Below are positions 1 through 10,424 of a DNA stretch of 64,000 nt, in pieces. Every line of letters begins with the position of its first letter. The stretch's first letter is position 1. The notes beneath the pieces are model-generated. The model was given only the letters and a program-made list of their open reading frames with translations, ran no database searches and was not told where the DNA came from. Both the position numbers and the translations under genes were made by a program. Location: the NCBI GenBank assembly GCA_963931635.1, contig OZ007034.1, forward strand, positions 434,001-498,000. Direction: 5' to 3'. Source of the stretch: Caccoplasma sp905210875. Lineage in GTDB: Bacteria; Bacteroidota; Bacteroidia; Bacteroidales; UBA11471.

Positions 1-57
1 AGGCGGACCTTTGCAACAACGCAAAGGCCGTCTTATCTCCTATCTGACAGGACGACG
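1..57 (+). other. window edge upstream of cvpA with a small hairpin
   Basis: This short edge holds an imperfect hairpin (CCTTTGC and GCAAAGG around a six-base loop, about positions 8-27). No U-run follows it, so it is only a weak terminator candidate. One reading frame runs from position 2 to a TGA at 59-61 that overlaps the cvpA start as ATGA, so the end of an upstream, translationally coupled gene is possible. The visible residues (ending YLTGRR) are too few to identify. In related genomes infB often precedes cvpA, but that is recollection rather than something seen here. Confidence 0.3.
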
Positions 58-615
58 ATGAATATACAAATCATAGACATTATCGTTGGTGCTCTACTTG
101 CCTACGGCCTGGTACACGGCTACTACAAAGGCATTGTCCAGCAACTGGGTGCGCTGGGAGGACTGATTGTCGCCATACTGTTTGCCAACCTTTTTGCCCC
201 GCTGTTTGAGAACCTGCTCAACCGATTCGACGTAGCCGGGCCACGCATTACCCACCAGTTGGCCTACCTCATCTCTTTCCTCGTACTTCTCTTCGGATGC
301 AACTTTCTGGCCCGACTGCTCAAAAAGACGCTGCACATCTTGCACCTGGGATGGTTCGACCGCATCGCCGGCAGCCTTTTCTGCTGTTTCAAGTACCTGC
401 TCATCACCAGCGTCCTGCTCAACCTCTACACCCTGCTGGGAGGCAAAGACAACATCGTGCCCCCCGTACCGCAGGAGGCTCGTCTGTGCCAGGTGGTCAT
501 GCAGGTGGCACCATTCGTCATCGACTGGTCAAACGAGAGAGTAACCCTACCCGACGACATACACATCTCCCTGCCGGAAATAAACAAAGAAGATATTCCG
601 GCGTTTTTACAATAA
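58..615 (+). CDS. cvpA: CvpA family inner-membrane protein
   Basis: This 185-residue protein has about four hydrophobic segments (roughly residues 5-20, 25-50, 68-88 and 103-125) and a polar C-terminal tail, as in the CvpA/colicin V production family. Family members sit in the inner membrane; their biochemical role is poorly defined and has been linked to envelope homeostasis. The gene precedes sufB by 45 bp in the same direction and probably belongs to the same transcription unit, an arrangement common in Bacteroidales. The family call rests on topology, length and neighbourhood. Confidence 0.82.
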   Translation: MNIQIIDIIVGALLAYGLVHGYYKGIVQQLGALGGLIVAILFANLFAPLFENLLNRFDVAGPRITHQLAYLISFLVLLFGCNFLARLLKKTLHILHLGWFDRIAGSLFCCFKYLLITSVLLNLYTLLGGKDNIVPPVPQEARLCQVVMQVAPFVIDWSNERVTLPDDIHISLPEINKEDIPAFLQ

Positions 616-660
616 ACCGGGGGCGGCCCTACTTCACCCCCGACAGTGTCAGGACCGACA

Positions 661-2160
661 ATGAAAAAAGAAAGTCTCAACCATCAGCATAACGACAATC
701 CGGCGTCTCAGACGCAACGGGAGTCGGAAAAAATCATCGACGAGGTAACCTCGTCGGACTACAAGTACGGCTTTGTTACCGACATCGATACCGAGGTCAT
801 ACCCCGCGGCCTGAACGAAGAGGTCGTGCGGCTCATCTCGGCCAAGAAGCACGAGCCCGAATGGCTGCTCGACTTCCGGCTCAAAGCCTTTGCCTACTGG
901 AAAACCCTCGAAATGCCCCACTGGGCACATCTCGACATTCCCGACATCGACTTCCAGGCCATCAGCTACTACGCCGCGCCCAAGACCAAAAATGCGCCCA
1001 AAAGCCTCGATGAGGTCGACCCCGAACTGCTCGACACCTTCAACAAACTCGGCATCTCGCTCGAAGAGCAGATGAAGCTATCGGGCATCGCCGTCGACGC
1101 CGTCATGGACAGCGTATCGGTGAAAACCACCTTCAAGGAGAAGCTGGCCGAACTGGGCATCATCTTCTGCTCCATCAGCGAGGCGGTGAAAGACTACCCC
1201 GACCTTGTGCGCCAATACCTGGGCTCGGTAGTTCCTTACCGCGACAACTTCTTCGCCGCCCTCAACTCGGCGGTATTCAGCGACGGGTCGTTTGTGTACA
1301 TACCCAAAGGGGTGCGCTGCCCCATGGAGCTGTCGACCTATTTCCGCATCAATGCGGCCAACACGGGACAGTTTGAGCGCACCCTCATCATCGCCGACGA
1401 CGACAGCTATGTAAGCTACCTCGAAGGTTGCACGGCGCCCATGCGCGACGAGAACCAGCTGCACGCCGCCATCGTGGAAATCAGAGCCCACGAACGGGCC
1501 GAGGTCAAATATTCGACCGTGCAAAACTGGTATCCCGGCGACAAGGAGGGCCGCGGCGGTATCTACAACTTCGTCACCAAACGGGGACTCTGCAAGGGTG
1601 ACCACTCCAAAATCTCATGGACACAAGTCGAGACCGGCTCGGCCATCACCTGGAAATACCCCAGCTGCATACTGGCCGGCGACAACTCGGTGGGTGAATT
1701 CTACTCCGTGGCCGTTACCAACAACTATCAGCAAGCCGACACCGGCACCAAGATGATACACATCGGCAAGAATACCCGCAGTACCATCGTATCGAAAGGT
1801 ATCTCGGCCGGCCAGAGCCAGAACAGCTACCGCGGACTGGTGCGCGTGGCTCCGGGCGCCGACAACGCCCGCAACTACACCCAGTGCGACAGTCTGCTGC
1901 TGAGCGACCGGTGCGGAGCCCACACCTTCCCCTACATGGACATCAAGAACGACACGGCCGTGGTGGAACACGAAGCGACAACCTCGAAAATCAACGAAGA
2001 ACAGATTTTCTACTGCAACCAGCGGGGTATTCCCACCGAAGAGGCAGTAGGCCTCATCGTCAACGGATATGCCAAGGAGGTGATGAGCAAGCTCCCGATG
2101 GAATTTGCCGTCGAGGCACAGAAACTACTGCAAATCACCCTCGAAGGTTCGGTCGGATAA
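661..2160 (+). CDS. sufB: SufB, Fe-S cluster assembly scaffold subunit
   Basis: SufB forms the SufBC2D scaffold on which cytoplasmic iron-sulfur clusters are built. The 499-residue protein has the family's conserved body (SVVPYRDNFFAALNSAVFSD, then GVRCPMELSTYFRIN) and a C-terminal beta-helix region rich in His, Cys and Glu (VVEHEATTSKI, QIFYCNQRGI). I chose the ATG at 661 over an in-frame GTG at 646, because the extra residues do not look like SufB. sufC follows 56 bp downstream. The length is slightly above the usual 470-490 because of a polar N-terminal extension. The sequence looks intact. Confidence 0.97.
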   Translation: MKKESLNHQHNDNPASQTQRESEKIIDEVTSSDYKYGFVTDIDTEVIPRGLNEEVVRLISAKKHEPEWLLDFRLKAFAYWKTLEMPHWAHLDIPDIDFQAISYYAAPKTKNAPKSLDEVDPELLDTFNKLGISLEEQMKLSGIAVDAVMDSVSVKTTFKEKLAELGIIFCSISEAVKDYPDLVRQYLGSVVPYRDNFFAALNSAVFSDGSFVYIPKGVRCPMELSTYFRINAANTGQFERTLIIADDDSYVSYLEGCTAPMRDENQLHAAIVEIRAHERAEVKYSTVQNWYPGDKEGRGGIYNFVTKRGLCKGDHSKISWTQVETGSAITWKYPSCILAGDNSVGEFYSVAVTNNYQQADTGTKMIHIGKNTRSTIVSKGISAGQSQNSYRGLVRVAPGADNARNYTQCDSLLLSDRCGAHTFPYMDIKNDTAVVEHEATTSKINEEQIFYCNQRGIPTEEAVGLIVNGYAKEVMSKLPMEFAVEAQKLLQITLEGSVG

Positions 2161-2216
2161 CCCGAGACAGAAGCAAAAGAAACCTCTTCACAACGAATTA
2201 AAATCCATACAGAAAT

Positions 2217-2969
<753 letters not shown>

Positions 2970-2984
2970 ATTTGTCCTACCACT

Positions 2985-4325
2985 ATGAAGAATGCAGCAC
3001 AACAATATATCGACCTCTTCCACCAAAACCGGGCCCTCATCGACAGCCATTCGGCTCCGGTGCTGAACAGCCGGCGCGAAGAGGCCATGCGCGACTTTGA
3101 ACATCTGGGACTCCCCGGAAAATCGCAGGAAGCCTTTCTGCACACCGATGTCGAGGCCTTCTACGCCCCCGATTACGGTCTGAACCTGGCCCGGATAACC
3201 CCGAAAGTCGATTTCAAGGAGACTTTCCGCTGCGCCGTTCCCGACCTCGAAAGCCGGCCCTACTTCTTCGCCGGAGATATCTTCCTGGGAGGTGGCGACC
3301 CGGCACTGCCCCAAGGTGTAGTGGCTTGCAGCCTGCGCGAGGCCGCCACGAACTATCCCGCACTGGTAGAGCGCTACTACGGCCGGCTCGCCCGCACCGA
3401 CAAAGACGGGACGGTTGCTCTCAACACGGCACTCGTACAAGAAGGTTTCTTCCTCTATGTTCCGCGCAACGTACAAATCGAGGCACCGCTGCAACTGGTA
3501 CATCTCCTGCACGGTGCCCACGACTTCATGGCCAACCGGCGTCTGCTCATCATACTCGAAGAGGGGGCACAGGTGCGACTGCTCTCCTGCGACCACACCC
3601 TCGACAAGGGTAACTTCCTGACCTCGACGGTGAACGAAATCTTTGTCGGCCCTCGTGCCACGTTCGACTACTACGACCTCGAAGAGTCGACACTCAACAC
3701 CCACCGGGTAGCGTCGACATTCATACGGCAGGAGTCCGACTCCAACGTCCTGGTCAACGGCATCACCCTGCATAACGGGTATACCCGCAACAACTACTAC
3801 ATCGCCCTCGACGGCGAAGGGGCCGAGACCCACCTCTACGGCATGGCCGTGGCCGACAAGCGGCAGGCGGTCGACAACTTCACCTTCATCGACCACAAGG
3901 CGGCCCGCTGCACCAGCGACGAACTCTTCAAGTATGTACTCGAAGACTCGGCCACAGGTGTCTTCAACGGCCGTATTCTCGTGCGCCAAGGAGCTCAGAA
4001 GACCTCGGCCATACAGACCAACCGCAACCTCTGCACCACCAAGGAGGCACACATCTATACCCAACCCCAACTCGAAATCTACGCCGACGACGTGAAGTGC
4101 AGCCACGGTGCCACAACGGGCCAGCTCGACGGGAACGCCCTCTTCTACATGCGTTCGCGCGGCATACCCGAAGCCGAGGCCCGCATGCTGCTCATGGTGG
4201 CCTTCACCCACGACGTCATAGAGAAAGTTCGCATCGAACAGTTGAAAGAGCGGCTGCACAAGATGGTCGAGCGCCGTTTCAGAGGCACCCTCGACAAGTG
4301 TGCCGGCTGCCGCATCTGTCAGTAA
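2985..4325 (+). CDS. sufD: SufD, Fe-S assembly scaffold partner
   Basis: SufD pairs with SufB in the SufBC2D scaffold and contributes to iron acquisition. The 446-residue protein has the family's C-terminal beta-helix core (DDVKCSHGATTGQLD, FYMRSRGIPEAEAR, LLMVAFTHDVIEKV). It ends in a short cysteine cluster, KCAGCRICQ, which gives a C-x2-C-x2-C arrangement beyond the core. I have an impression that some Bacteroidota SufD proteins end like this, but I could not verify it. The stop is 17 bp before the sufS start, consistent with operon expression. Confidence 0.96.
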   Translation: MKNAAQQYIDLFHQNRALIDSHSAPVLNSRREEAMRDFEHLGLPGKSQEAFLHTDVEAFYAPDYGLNLARITPKVDFKETFRCAVPDLESRPYFFAGDIFLGGGDPALPQGVVACSLREAATNYPALVERYYGRLARTDKDGTVALNTALVQEGFFLYVPRNVQIEAPLQLVHLLHGAHDFMANRRLLIILEEGAQVRLLSCDHTLDKGNFLTSTVNEIFVGPRATFDYYDLEESTLNTHRVASTFIRQESDSNVLVNGITLHNGYTRNNYYIALDGEGAETHLYGMAVADKRQAVDNFTFIDHKAARCTSDELFKYVLEDSATGVFNGRILVRQGAQKTSAIQTNRNLCTTKEAHIYTQPQLEIYADDVKCSHGATTGQLDGNALFYMRSRGIPEAEARMLLMVAFTHDVIEKVRIEQLKERLHKMVERRFRGTLDKCAGCRICQ

Positions 4326-4342
4326 TCGAAAGGAGGAATGCC

Positions 4343-5560
4343 ATGCTCGACATCGAAAAGATACGACAAGATTTTCCCATTCTCACCCGCGAGGTATATG
4401 GCAAGCCGCTGGTCTATCTCGACAACGCCGCCACCTCGCAGAAACCGCGTTGTGTCATCGACACCATCACCGACGGTTACACCCGCATCAATGCCAACGT
4501 TCACCGCGGCGTTCACCGCCTGAGCCAAGAGGCTACCGACGGACACGAACACGCCCGCCGACGCGTACAGCAGTTTCTCAACGCGGCCAGCGATCGGGAA
4601 ATCATCTTCACTCGGGGCACGACCGAGTCGATAAATCTGGTGGCTCACTCCTTCGGACAGGCTTTTCTGCACGACGGCGACGAGGTTATCATATCAGAGA
4701 TGGAACACCACGCCAACATCGTGCCGTGGCAACTTCTCCAAGCAACGCGCCGCATACGGCTGAGGGTCATACCTATCGACGACCGCGGCGTACTCGACAT
4801 GGAGGCTTTCGCAGCGGCATTCAACGAAAAGACCCGACTGGTCTCCATCACCCACGTTTCGAATGTACTGGGCACGGTCAACCCCATCAAGGAGATTATC
4901 GACCTGGCCCACCGGCACGAGGTACCGGTACTCATCGACGGAGCGCAGGGTGCCCTGCACCACCGGGTCGACGTGCAGGCTCTCGATGTCGACTTCTATG
5001 TATTCTCGGCCCACAAAATGTACGGGCCTACCGGCATTGGTGTTCTCTTCGGCAAAGAGAAGTGGCTCAACGCCATACCTCCCTACCAGGGCGGCGGCGA
5101 GATGATAGGTCATGTAACCTTTGAAAAGACCACCTTCAATGAGCTGCCGTTCAAGTTCGAGGCCGGGACCCCCGACTACATCGGGACGATGGCCTTTGCC
5201 AGCGCCCTCGACTACATCGACCGCATCGGCATAGAAAACATTGCCGCCCACGAACAGGAGCTGTTGCAATACACCACCCGCCGGCTCCTGGAAGAGGTTG
5301 ACGGCATACGCATCTACGGCACAGCCCCCCAGAAGTGTGGCGTCATCTCGTTTCTTGTGCGCGACATTCACCCCTACGACATGGGCATGCTGCTCGACAA
5401 GCTGGGGTTTGCCCTGCGGTCGGGCCACCATTGCGCCCAACCGCTCATGGAACGGTTCGGCATCGTAGGAACGCTGCGCGCCTCGTTTGCCCTGTACAAC
5501 ACGCAAGAAGAGTGCGAGGCTTTTGTCCAGGCCGTAAAACGAGTGGCCTCCATGTTCTGA
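4343..5560 (+). CDS. sufS: SufS-type cysteine desulfurase
   Basis: This PLP enzyme takes sulfur from cysteine as a persulfide and feeds the Suf scaffold. The 405-residue sequence carries the PLP-binding lysine in FSAHKMYGPTGIG and the catalytic cysteine in RSGHHCAQP, as in group II (SufS/CsdA) desulfurases. The ATG at 4343 is used because an AGGAGG (4331-4336) lies just upstream and the protein then begins with the typical MLDIEKIRQDFP. No sufE or sufU follows in this window, so the persulfide acceptor must be encoded elsewhere. A strong terminator closes the operon. Confidence 0.97.
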   Translation: MLDIEKIRQDFPILTREVYGKPLVYLDNAATSQKPRCVIDTITDGYTRINANVHRGVHRLSQEATDGHEHARRRVQQFLNAASDREIIFTRGTTESINLVAHSFGQAFLHDGDEVIISEMEHHANIVPWQLLQATRRIRLRVIPIDDRGVLDMEAFAAAFNEKTRLVSITHVSNVLGTVNPIKEIIDLAHRHEVPVLIDGAQGALHHRVDVQALDVDFYVFSAHKMYGPTGIGVLFGKEKWLNAIPPYQGGGEMIGHVTFEKTTFNELPFKFEAGTPDYIGTMAFASALDYIDRIGIENIAAHEQELLQYTTRRLLEEVDGIRIYGTAPQKCGVISFLVRDIHPYDMGMLLDKLGFALRSGHHCAQPLMERFGIVGTLRASFALYNTQEECEAFVQAVKRVASMF

Positions 5561-5598
5561 CCGACCCTGCCCCGACCACTTATACAACAGGATAATCA

Positions 5599-5633
5599 TC
5601 AGGCCGTCTCAAAATCGGTTTGAGACGGCCTGA
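5599..5633. terminator. terminator between sufS and the convergent virion gene
   Basis: Perfect 15 bp inverted repeat (TCAGGCCGTCTCAAA and its complement) with a five-base loop, followed on the plus strand by TTTTT. It ends the suf operon. Because the next gene (5645-8251) converges on it, it may act in both directions. Confidence 0.9.
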
Positions 5634-5644
5634 TTTTTGTCTTC

Positions 5645-8251
5645 TCACGACAACTTCGTCGAAACCACCGGCTCAAACGATACATCGACGGCATCGAGAT
5701 GGAAACGGGGAGACACCCTGCCCGAAACCGCCAGCCGGTGGTATTTATAAGGTGGTGCATAGGTGTTCAGCAGGAGACGCCCTGGCAGAGGGCCATCGAC
5801 CTGCGCCCGGTAGATGCAGCCATACCCCTGCTCTGCCCGGTTACTTCCCCACACCGAGAGCGAGAGCGCAACGCCCTCTTCGTCGCCACACCGTATGGCC
5901 AGACGAGGTATGCGTTTCGGCACATCGGGCCACAACTTCACGGCCCGGGTTATAAGCGCAATCTCCACCTCCTCATAGGTCTGCTCGTCGCACAAGTCAT
6001 AGACTTCCCCGGACGGACCTATCGCCAGCAGACTGGGATAGAGCGAATAAAACGCTTCATAGGTGACACTGCGCCGTGCCCACTGCGCCGATGTCAGGTC
6101 GAAAACCCACATATAAGGATAGTCGGGCGAGAGAAAAAGCAGTTCCTTCTCGATATAGTTATACCCGACCTCGGCCGTTGTTACAAACGTATAGAAGGGG
6201 GTCTCATCGGCCGCCGTCGCACCGACCGCCGGAGCCTCTGAGAGCAACGAGACGGCATCGCCCGGCGTGTCATCGGGACCCCCCTCGAAAGGCTGTGACA
6301 AGAGCGACACTTCGGACCCCTGCAACGCCATGAGCCCTTGCTCCGAGAGGTAAAGCACCGCGTCGTCGACCGAAATGATATGACGGGGCGACAATGCCAC
6401 TTCGCGGTTGACCGGCGACTGGCTGGCATATAACATATCGCCACTGCCCTGTCGCAAGGCCCAAATACCATCGGTCGTGAAGACATAGAGCGGGAACTCA
6501 CCATACTGTCCCTGCGACAGTGCCGCCGTAGCCGCCGCCATACCGAATATGGCTCCGGTGGAAAGGGTGTAGGTGAGATTCTGCGGGAACGAAAAGGGAT
6601 TGTAAACCGCCGACACCCGCATCTTGCCGGGCACATACTCTTCGGGATTCTTCACCTCGGAATATAACGTTCCACCCATCAACTCCTGATTCGAGTTCAG
6701 GGTTATGGGAGAGAATGACGGGTGGAGGTAGTAGGCCATATTTTCATTGGGAGAGGGTTTCAGCGTAAAATGATTGTAACGGTTGGGTGAGTCCGATTCG
6801 GTAAGGCCTATAATTTCCAGAGATACGGCCCGGCTGTCGGGATAAGACAAATAGGGCGAAAGACGGAACACATCGGGGGCAAAGTCCTTTATCAACACGC
6901 TTTGTCCCATGGTACCTTTGAGCGTAACCCTCACAAACCCTTTCCCAACGTAAGTCGACATTGCCTCGCCATGATAGTTGTCTTGATTCACCGAAAAGAG
7001 CGAAAGCGGATAGCCGTCGAAAAACCGCGTCGTAACGTTGGCCAGGTGGAGTCTTCCGTTGTAGACATACGACTCCTTGGCCCGAAGGGTATGGAGCGAG
7101 AAATTGTCGACCGAGAGCGTGCGCTGCTGTATCAGGTTGGAGAGTGAGCAGGAATATTCCAGCAGCTTTGCCGTTCCGAGGTCGTCGGCCAAGGTCTCTA
7201 TATCAAGCGTAGCGACTTTATAGAAAAGCGATTCGTTGATAATCTGTTCCCGCTGTTCAGAGTCGGACAATAGAGGAACCGAAAAGCGCAAGACACTGGC
7301 CGGGTCGCCATTACCGTTCAGTTCGGCACTGATACGATACTGTTCAATGGTATCGTCCTTGACCAAAGGCAATTCGCGCGAAAAAAATATGTCGATACCC
7401 TTCACAATGTCGCTCCACTGTGCGAGGTTGGCTTTCTTTACCGTGTAATGCACCTTCTCACCCGACAACGTAAAGGGGTTATGCAGCAACTGCGTTACCT
7501 TATCGTCTTTCACGAGGCACAACGAAGCCAGATCGTTTCCAAACGGCAAGGCATCGGAACAACACAGCAACACCGGCGGAGAAGGATAGATGTAACTGTC
7601 GTCGTAAAGCCTCAGAGCGTAACGCACCAAAAACGGGTATGACAAGTACCCGTCGTCGAGCAACGCGCTTTTGACCCGGCTGTATGTGCCATAGACCAGC
7701 GATGAAAAGCGCACCTTATCGTTGTCGGAGAGCACAAAGGTTTCGTCGTTGGGCGATGGAGAGACAAGGGCATAATCGTTCCAAGTCTCTTCTTTTACCG
7801 TCTTTCCCGACATGGAAAAGGATATTTCGGGAAATTCGGGACTTTCACCCAGAAAATGATAGGAGCCATCGGTAAAGAAAAGATAAAGCATCTTCTCCCC
7901 GGTGAATACAACCATGGCGTTTTCCACCGCCTCTATACGCTGTATGTCGGGTATTTCAAAACTTTGAGGCTCTTGCACCGGCGTTATCTGTCCGTCGGCC
8001 TCATCGGCCTCATAATACAAATTTGTACCGTCATAGGTAAAATAGTGCTTGTAGGCCTCGTTGGCATGGACAAAGAGAAGGCGGTGGGAAGCATCGGCCG
8101 GTGTATAGCGGCAGACAGGCGTTCCCACAGGTGTCCACACCCCCTCCCGGCAACGGAGGTTGACCAGGTGACTGCACTCTCCGTCGGGTGAGACCGACGG
8201 AGGCAACAGAGTCGATATCCCGGTAATCTGTAATCGTTTCTGGTTTTGCAT
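5645..8251 (-). CDS. probable virion tail hub / head-closure protein (beta-propeller-like)
   Basis: This 868-residue protein lacks a signal peptide and consists of many short beta-rich blades, for example HLVNLRCREGVWTPVG near the N-terminus and YVFTTDGIWAL and DAVLYLSEQGLMAL in the middle. Such blocks recall the propeller-like hub proteins of short-tailed phages (P22 gp10 type), but the match is by style, not by alignment. The ATG at 8251 is used; an upstream TTG at 8341 would add 30 unlikely residues and would override the promoter at 8282-8330. It is divergent from the portal gene, with which it forms virion block A. No frameshift is visible. Medium confidence for virion structural, low for the exact role. 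Confidence 0.6.
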   Translation of the reverse strand: MQNQKRLQITGISTLLPPSVSPDGECSHLVNLRCREGVWTPVGTPVCRYTPADASHRLLFVHANEAYKHYFTYDGTNLYYEADEADGQITPVQEPQSFEIPDIQRIEAVENAMVVFTGEKMLYLFFTDGSYHFLGESPEFPEISFSMSGKTVKEETWNDYALVSPSPNDETFVLSDNDKVRFSSLVYGTYSRVKSALLDDGYLSYPFLVRYALRLYDDSYIYPSPPVLLCCSDALPFGNDLASLCLVKDDKVTQLLHNPFTLSGEKVHYTVKKANLAQWSDIVKGIDIFFSRELPLVKDDTIEQYRISAELNGNGDPASVLRFSVPLLSDSEQREQIINESLFYKVATLDIETLADDLGTAKLLEYSCSLSNLIQQRTLSVDNFSLHTLRAKESYVYNGRLHLANVTTRFFDGYPLSLFSVNQDNYHGEAMSTYVGKGFVRVTLKGTMGQSVLIKDFAPDVFRLSPYLSYPDSRAVSLEIIGLTESDSPNRYNHFTLKPSPNENMAYYLHPSFSPITLNSNQELMGGTLYSEVKNPEEYVPGKMRVSAVYNPFSFPQNLTYTLSTGAIFGMAAATAALSQGQYGEFPLYVFTTDGIWALRQGSGDMLYASQSPVNREVALSPRHIISVDDAVLYLSEQGLMALQGSEVSLLSQPFEGGPDDTPGDAVSLLSEAPAVGATAADETPFYTFVTTAEVGYNYIEKELLFLSPDYPYMWVFDLTSAQWARRSVTYEAFYSLYPSLLAIGPSGEVYDLCDEQTYEEVEIALITRAVKLWPDVPKRIPRLAIRCGDEEGVALSLSVWGSNRAEQGYGCIYRAQVDGPLPGRLLLNTYAPPYKYHRLAVSGRVSPRFHLDAVDVSFEPVVSTKLS

Positions 8252-8281
8252 ATTTTTGAGATTTAAGATTTTTGACTGCGA

Positions 8282-8330
8282 CAAATGTAACCGTTGCCCG
8301 ACCGGATAATATGGGGAATTTATCAAATCG
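8282..8330 (-). promoter_or_regulatory. virion-type promoter for the tail hub gene
   Basis: On the minus strand the 12-mer CGATTTGATAAA (8319-8330) is followed after 29 bp by TACATTTG (8282-8289), a perfect Bacteroidota -7 element. No TTG-type -33 box lies at the usual distance. The same 12-mer at the same spacing precedes the large terminase gene. Confidence 0.65.
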
Positions 8331-8343
8331 CCCTGCGACAACC

Positions 8344-8392
8344 GTTTTTTATAAACTTCACACGACGGCCGCCGCTTTTGTCACTTTATTTG
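8344..8392 (+). promoter_or_regulatory. virion-type promoter for the portal gene
   Basis: GTTTTTTATAAA (8344-8355) is followed after exactly 29 bp by TTTATTTG (8385-8392), one base from TAnnTTTG. The distance matches the other virion promoters. The element lies back to back with the one serving the tail hub gene, 13 bp apart, so one bound regulator complex could serve both directions. Confidence 0.55.
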
Positions 8393-8449
8393 CTTCCGGA
8401 AAAACATCGCGGCAGGGCCGCTTCACGTCTAACCTATATTTTACTTTTT

Positions 8450-10390
8450 ATGAAAGAAACCAATTATCGCATTTTCAACAACCGCCATCTGATGCCTCCC
8501 CGCAAAGCCGATGGGAAAATCAGCAAGGAGAAACGGGTTACAGGCACCCCTCCCGAAGAGGCCGACCTGGAGGTACTGTGGCAGGCCAAACGGGCCTGGG
8601 ACAATCTCGACAAATACCGTCGCACACGCACACGCAGCCGCAACTATACCTTTGGCAACCAATGGAGCGATACCGTCGATCTGCCCGACGGCCGCTGCAT
8701 GAGCGAAGAACAGTACTTGAAGGAGCAGGGAAAAGTCCCCCTGAAAAACAACCTGATACGCAAACTGATAAAAAACGTTGTGGGACAGTTCCGCTCGATA
8801 CAGACTCAACCGGTGTGTATGTCGCGCAACCGGCAGGACCAGTCGATCAGCGAGCTGTTGACCTCGGCCCTGCAATATGTGCATCAGCACAACCGCCTGT
8901 GGGAAATCGACGGTCGCACCCTCGAAGAGTTTCTCATCTCGGGCAGCTGTTTCCACAAGATAGGATACGGGAAACGTCAAAACAAAAACGATGTGTGGAT
9001 CGACGAAATCAACCCCAACCGCATCTTCTTCAACAATATGGAAGATTCCAGGCTCTGGGACTGCACCCTCATAGGCGAACTGCACGACGTGCCCGTGGCA
9101 CAGATTCTCTCACACTTTGCCCACGGGTCGCGCAGCCGGGCTGCCGAATTGCGCGAGATGTATTGCAATGCTACCGAAAGCCTGATAAGAGAGACATATG
9201 AAAACCTTACAAGCGAACCACTCGACAACATCGACTTCTTCATTCCGACCGACCAACATCTGTGCCGCATCATCGAAGTGTGGCGGCTCGAAAACCGGGA
9301 ACGGCTCATGTGCCACGACACCCTCACGGGCCGATACTACAAGGAAGAGCTCGACCAGACTTCCGCAATCGAAGCCGAGAACCAGCGTCGCATACGCGAA
9401 GCCAAGGCCAAGGGTGTAGAACGGAAAGAGGTGCCACTGATAGAGACCGAATGGTTTGTCGACCAATTCTGGTACTACCGTTTCTTCACACCCTTCGGCG
9501 AGATACTGGAAGAAGGCGAGACCCCCTACTGGCACGGCGAACACCCTTACGTGTTCAAACTCTATCCGCTTATCGACGGCGAAATTCACTCCTTCGTCGA
9601 AGATGTCATCGACCAGCAACGCTACATCAACCGACTCATCACTTTGGTCGACTTCATCATGGGTTCGAGCGCCAAAGGTGTACTGCTGTTTCCCGAGAAC
9701 CAGATTCCCGACGGCATGACCATCGAAGACATTGCCGAGGAGTGGACCCGCTACAACGGCGTGATCCTCTTCAAGCCCAAACCTGGTGAGGCTCTTCCGC
9801 AACAGATTGCCATCAACGCCACCAACATCGGTGCCTATGAACTGCTGCGACTGCAAATGCAACTGCTCGACGACATCTCGGGCATACACGGCCCCATGCA
9901 GGGACAGGCACCCACTGCGGGGACACCAGCCGCCCTCTACTTCCAGCAGGTGCAGAATGCCGGCGTAAATCTGGTCGACATCTTCGAGTCGTTCAAGACT
10001 TTCAGAGAGAATCGCGATACCAAACTGCTGAAAACCATTCAGCAATACTATGATTACCCGCAATATGTCGATATTGCCGGCGATAAGATAAAGGTACGAG
10101 AGCTGCCTTACACTCCCGACGAAGTGCGTAATGCCGAGGTCGACATCAACATCATTGAATCGCCCTCTTCACCGGTACTCCGCACATCGTCCAACGAATT
10201 CCTGCTCGAACTCTTCCGCATGGGACAGATTTCGCTCAGAATGTTACTCGAAAACGGAGCTTTCCCCTTCTCCGACCGACTGTTGCAGAGCCTCGACAAG
10301 CAAGACCAGGAGCAGGCTTCGGCCCTTGCCACCATGGCACAGACACTCTCGCAGGCAACGCCACAGCAACAAGTCATGCCCCTAAGATAG
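8450..10390 (+). CDS. phage-type portal protein
   Basis: The portal is the dodecameric ring at one capsid vertex through which DNA enters and leaves. The 646-residue protein has features typical of P22-like and crAss-like portals: an N-terminal block with NYTFGNQWSD and VPLKNNLIRKLIKNVVGQF, a central WRLENRERLMCHD stretch, and a C-terminal helical block (LQMQLLDDISGIHGPMQGQ, FESFKTFRENRDTKLLKTI) followed by a tail rich in Gln and Ala. ATG 8450 is the first good start after the promoter. The gene is intact, full-length, and ends at a strong terminator. There is no terminase or capsid gene next to it; those lie 4.5 kb and 49 kb away. Confidence 0.85.
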   Translation: MKETNYRIFNNRHLMPPRKADGKISKEKRVTGTPPEEADLEVLWQAKRAWDNLDKYRRTRTRSRNYTFGNQWSDTVDLPDGRCMSEEQYLKEQGKVPLKNNLIRKLIKNVVGQFRSIQTQPVCMSRNRQDQSISELLTSALQYVHQHNRLWEIDGRTLEEFLISGSCFHKIGYGKRQNKNDVWIDEINPNRIFFNNMEDSRLWDCTLIGELHDVPVAQILSHFAHGSRSRAAELREMYCNATESLIRETYENLTSEPLDNIDFFIPTDQHLCRIIEVWRLENRERLMCHDTLTGRYYKEELDQTSAIEAENQRRIREAKAKGVERKEVPLIETEWFVDQFWYYRFFTPFGEILEEGETPYWHGEHPYVFKLYPLIDGEIHSFVEDVIDQQRYINRLITLVDFIMGSSAKGVLLFPENQIPDGMTIEDIAEEWTRYNGVILFKPKPGEALPQQIAINATNIGAYELLRLQMQLLDDISGIHGPMQGQAPTAGTPAALYFQQVQNAGVNLVDIFESFKTFRENRDTKLLKTIQQYYDYPQYVDIAGDKIKVRELPYTPDEVRNAEVDINIIESPSSPVLRTSSNEFLLELFRMGQISLRMLLENGAFPFSDRLLQSLDKQDQEQASALATMAQTLSQATPQQQVMPLR

Positions 10391-10424
10391 CCACGAGATG
10401 TTCGGCAAGGACTATTCTTCTCAT

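Noticed and set aside
8252..8341. Longer tail hub protein starting at a TTG at 8341
   Set aside because: The start would place the promoter and its upstream element inside the gene, and the added 30 residues show no protein-like pattern.
5645..10390. Ordinary prophage at block A
   Set aside because: Only two virion genes are present, bounded by terminators, with no integration, regulation or lysis genes and no flanking repeats visible.
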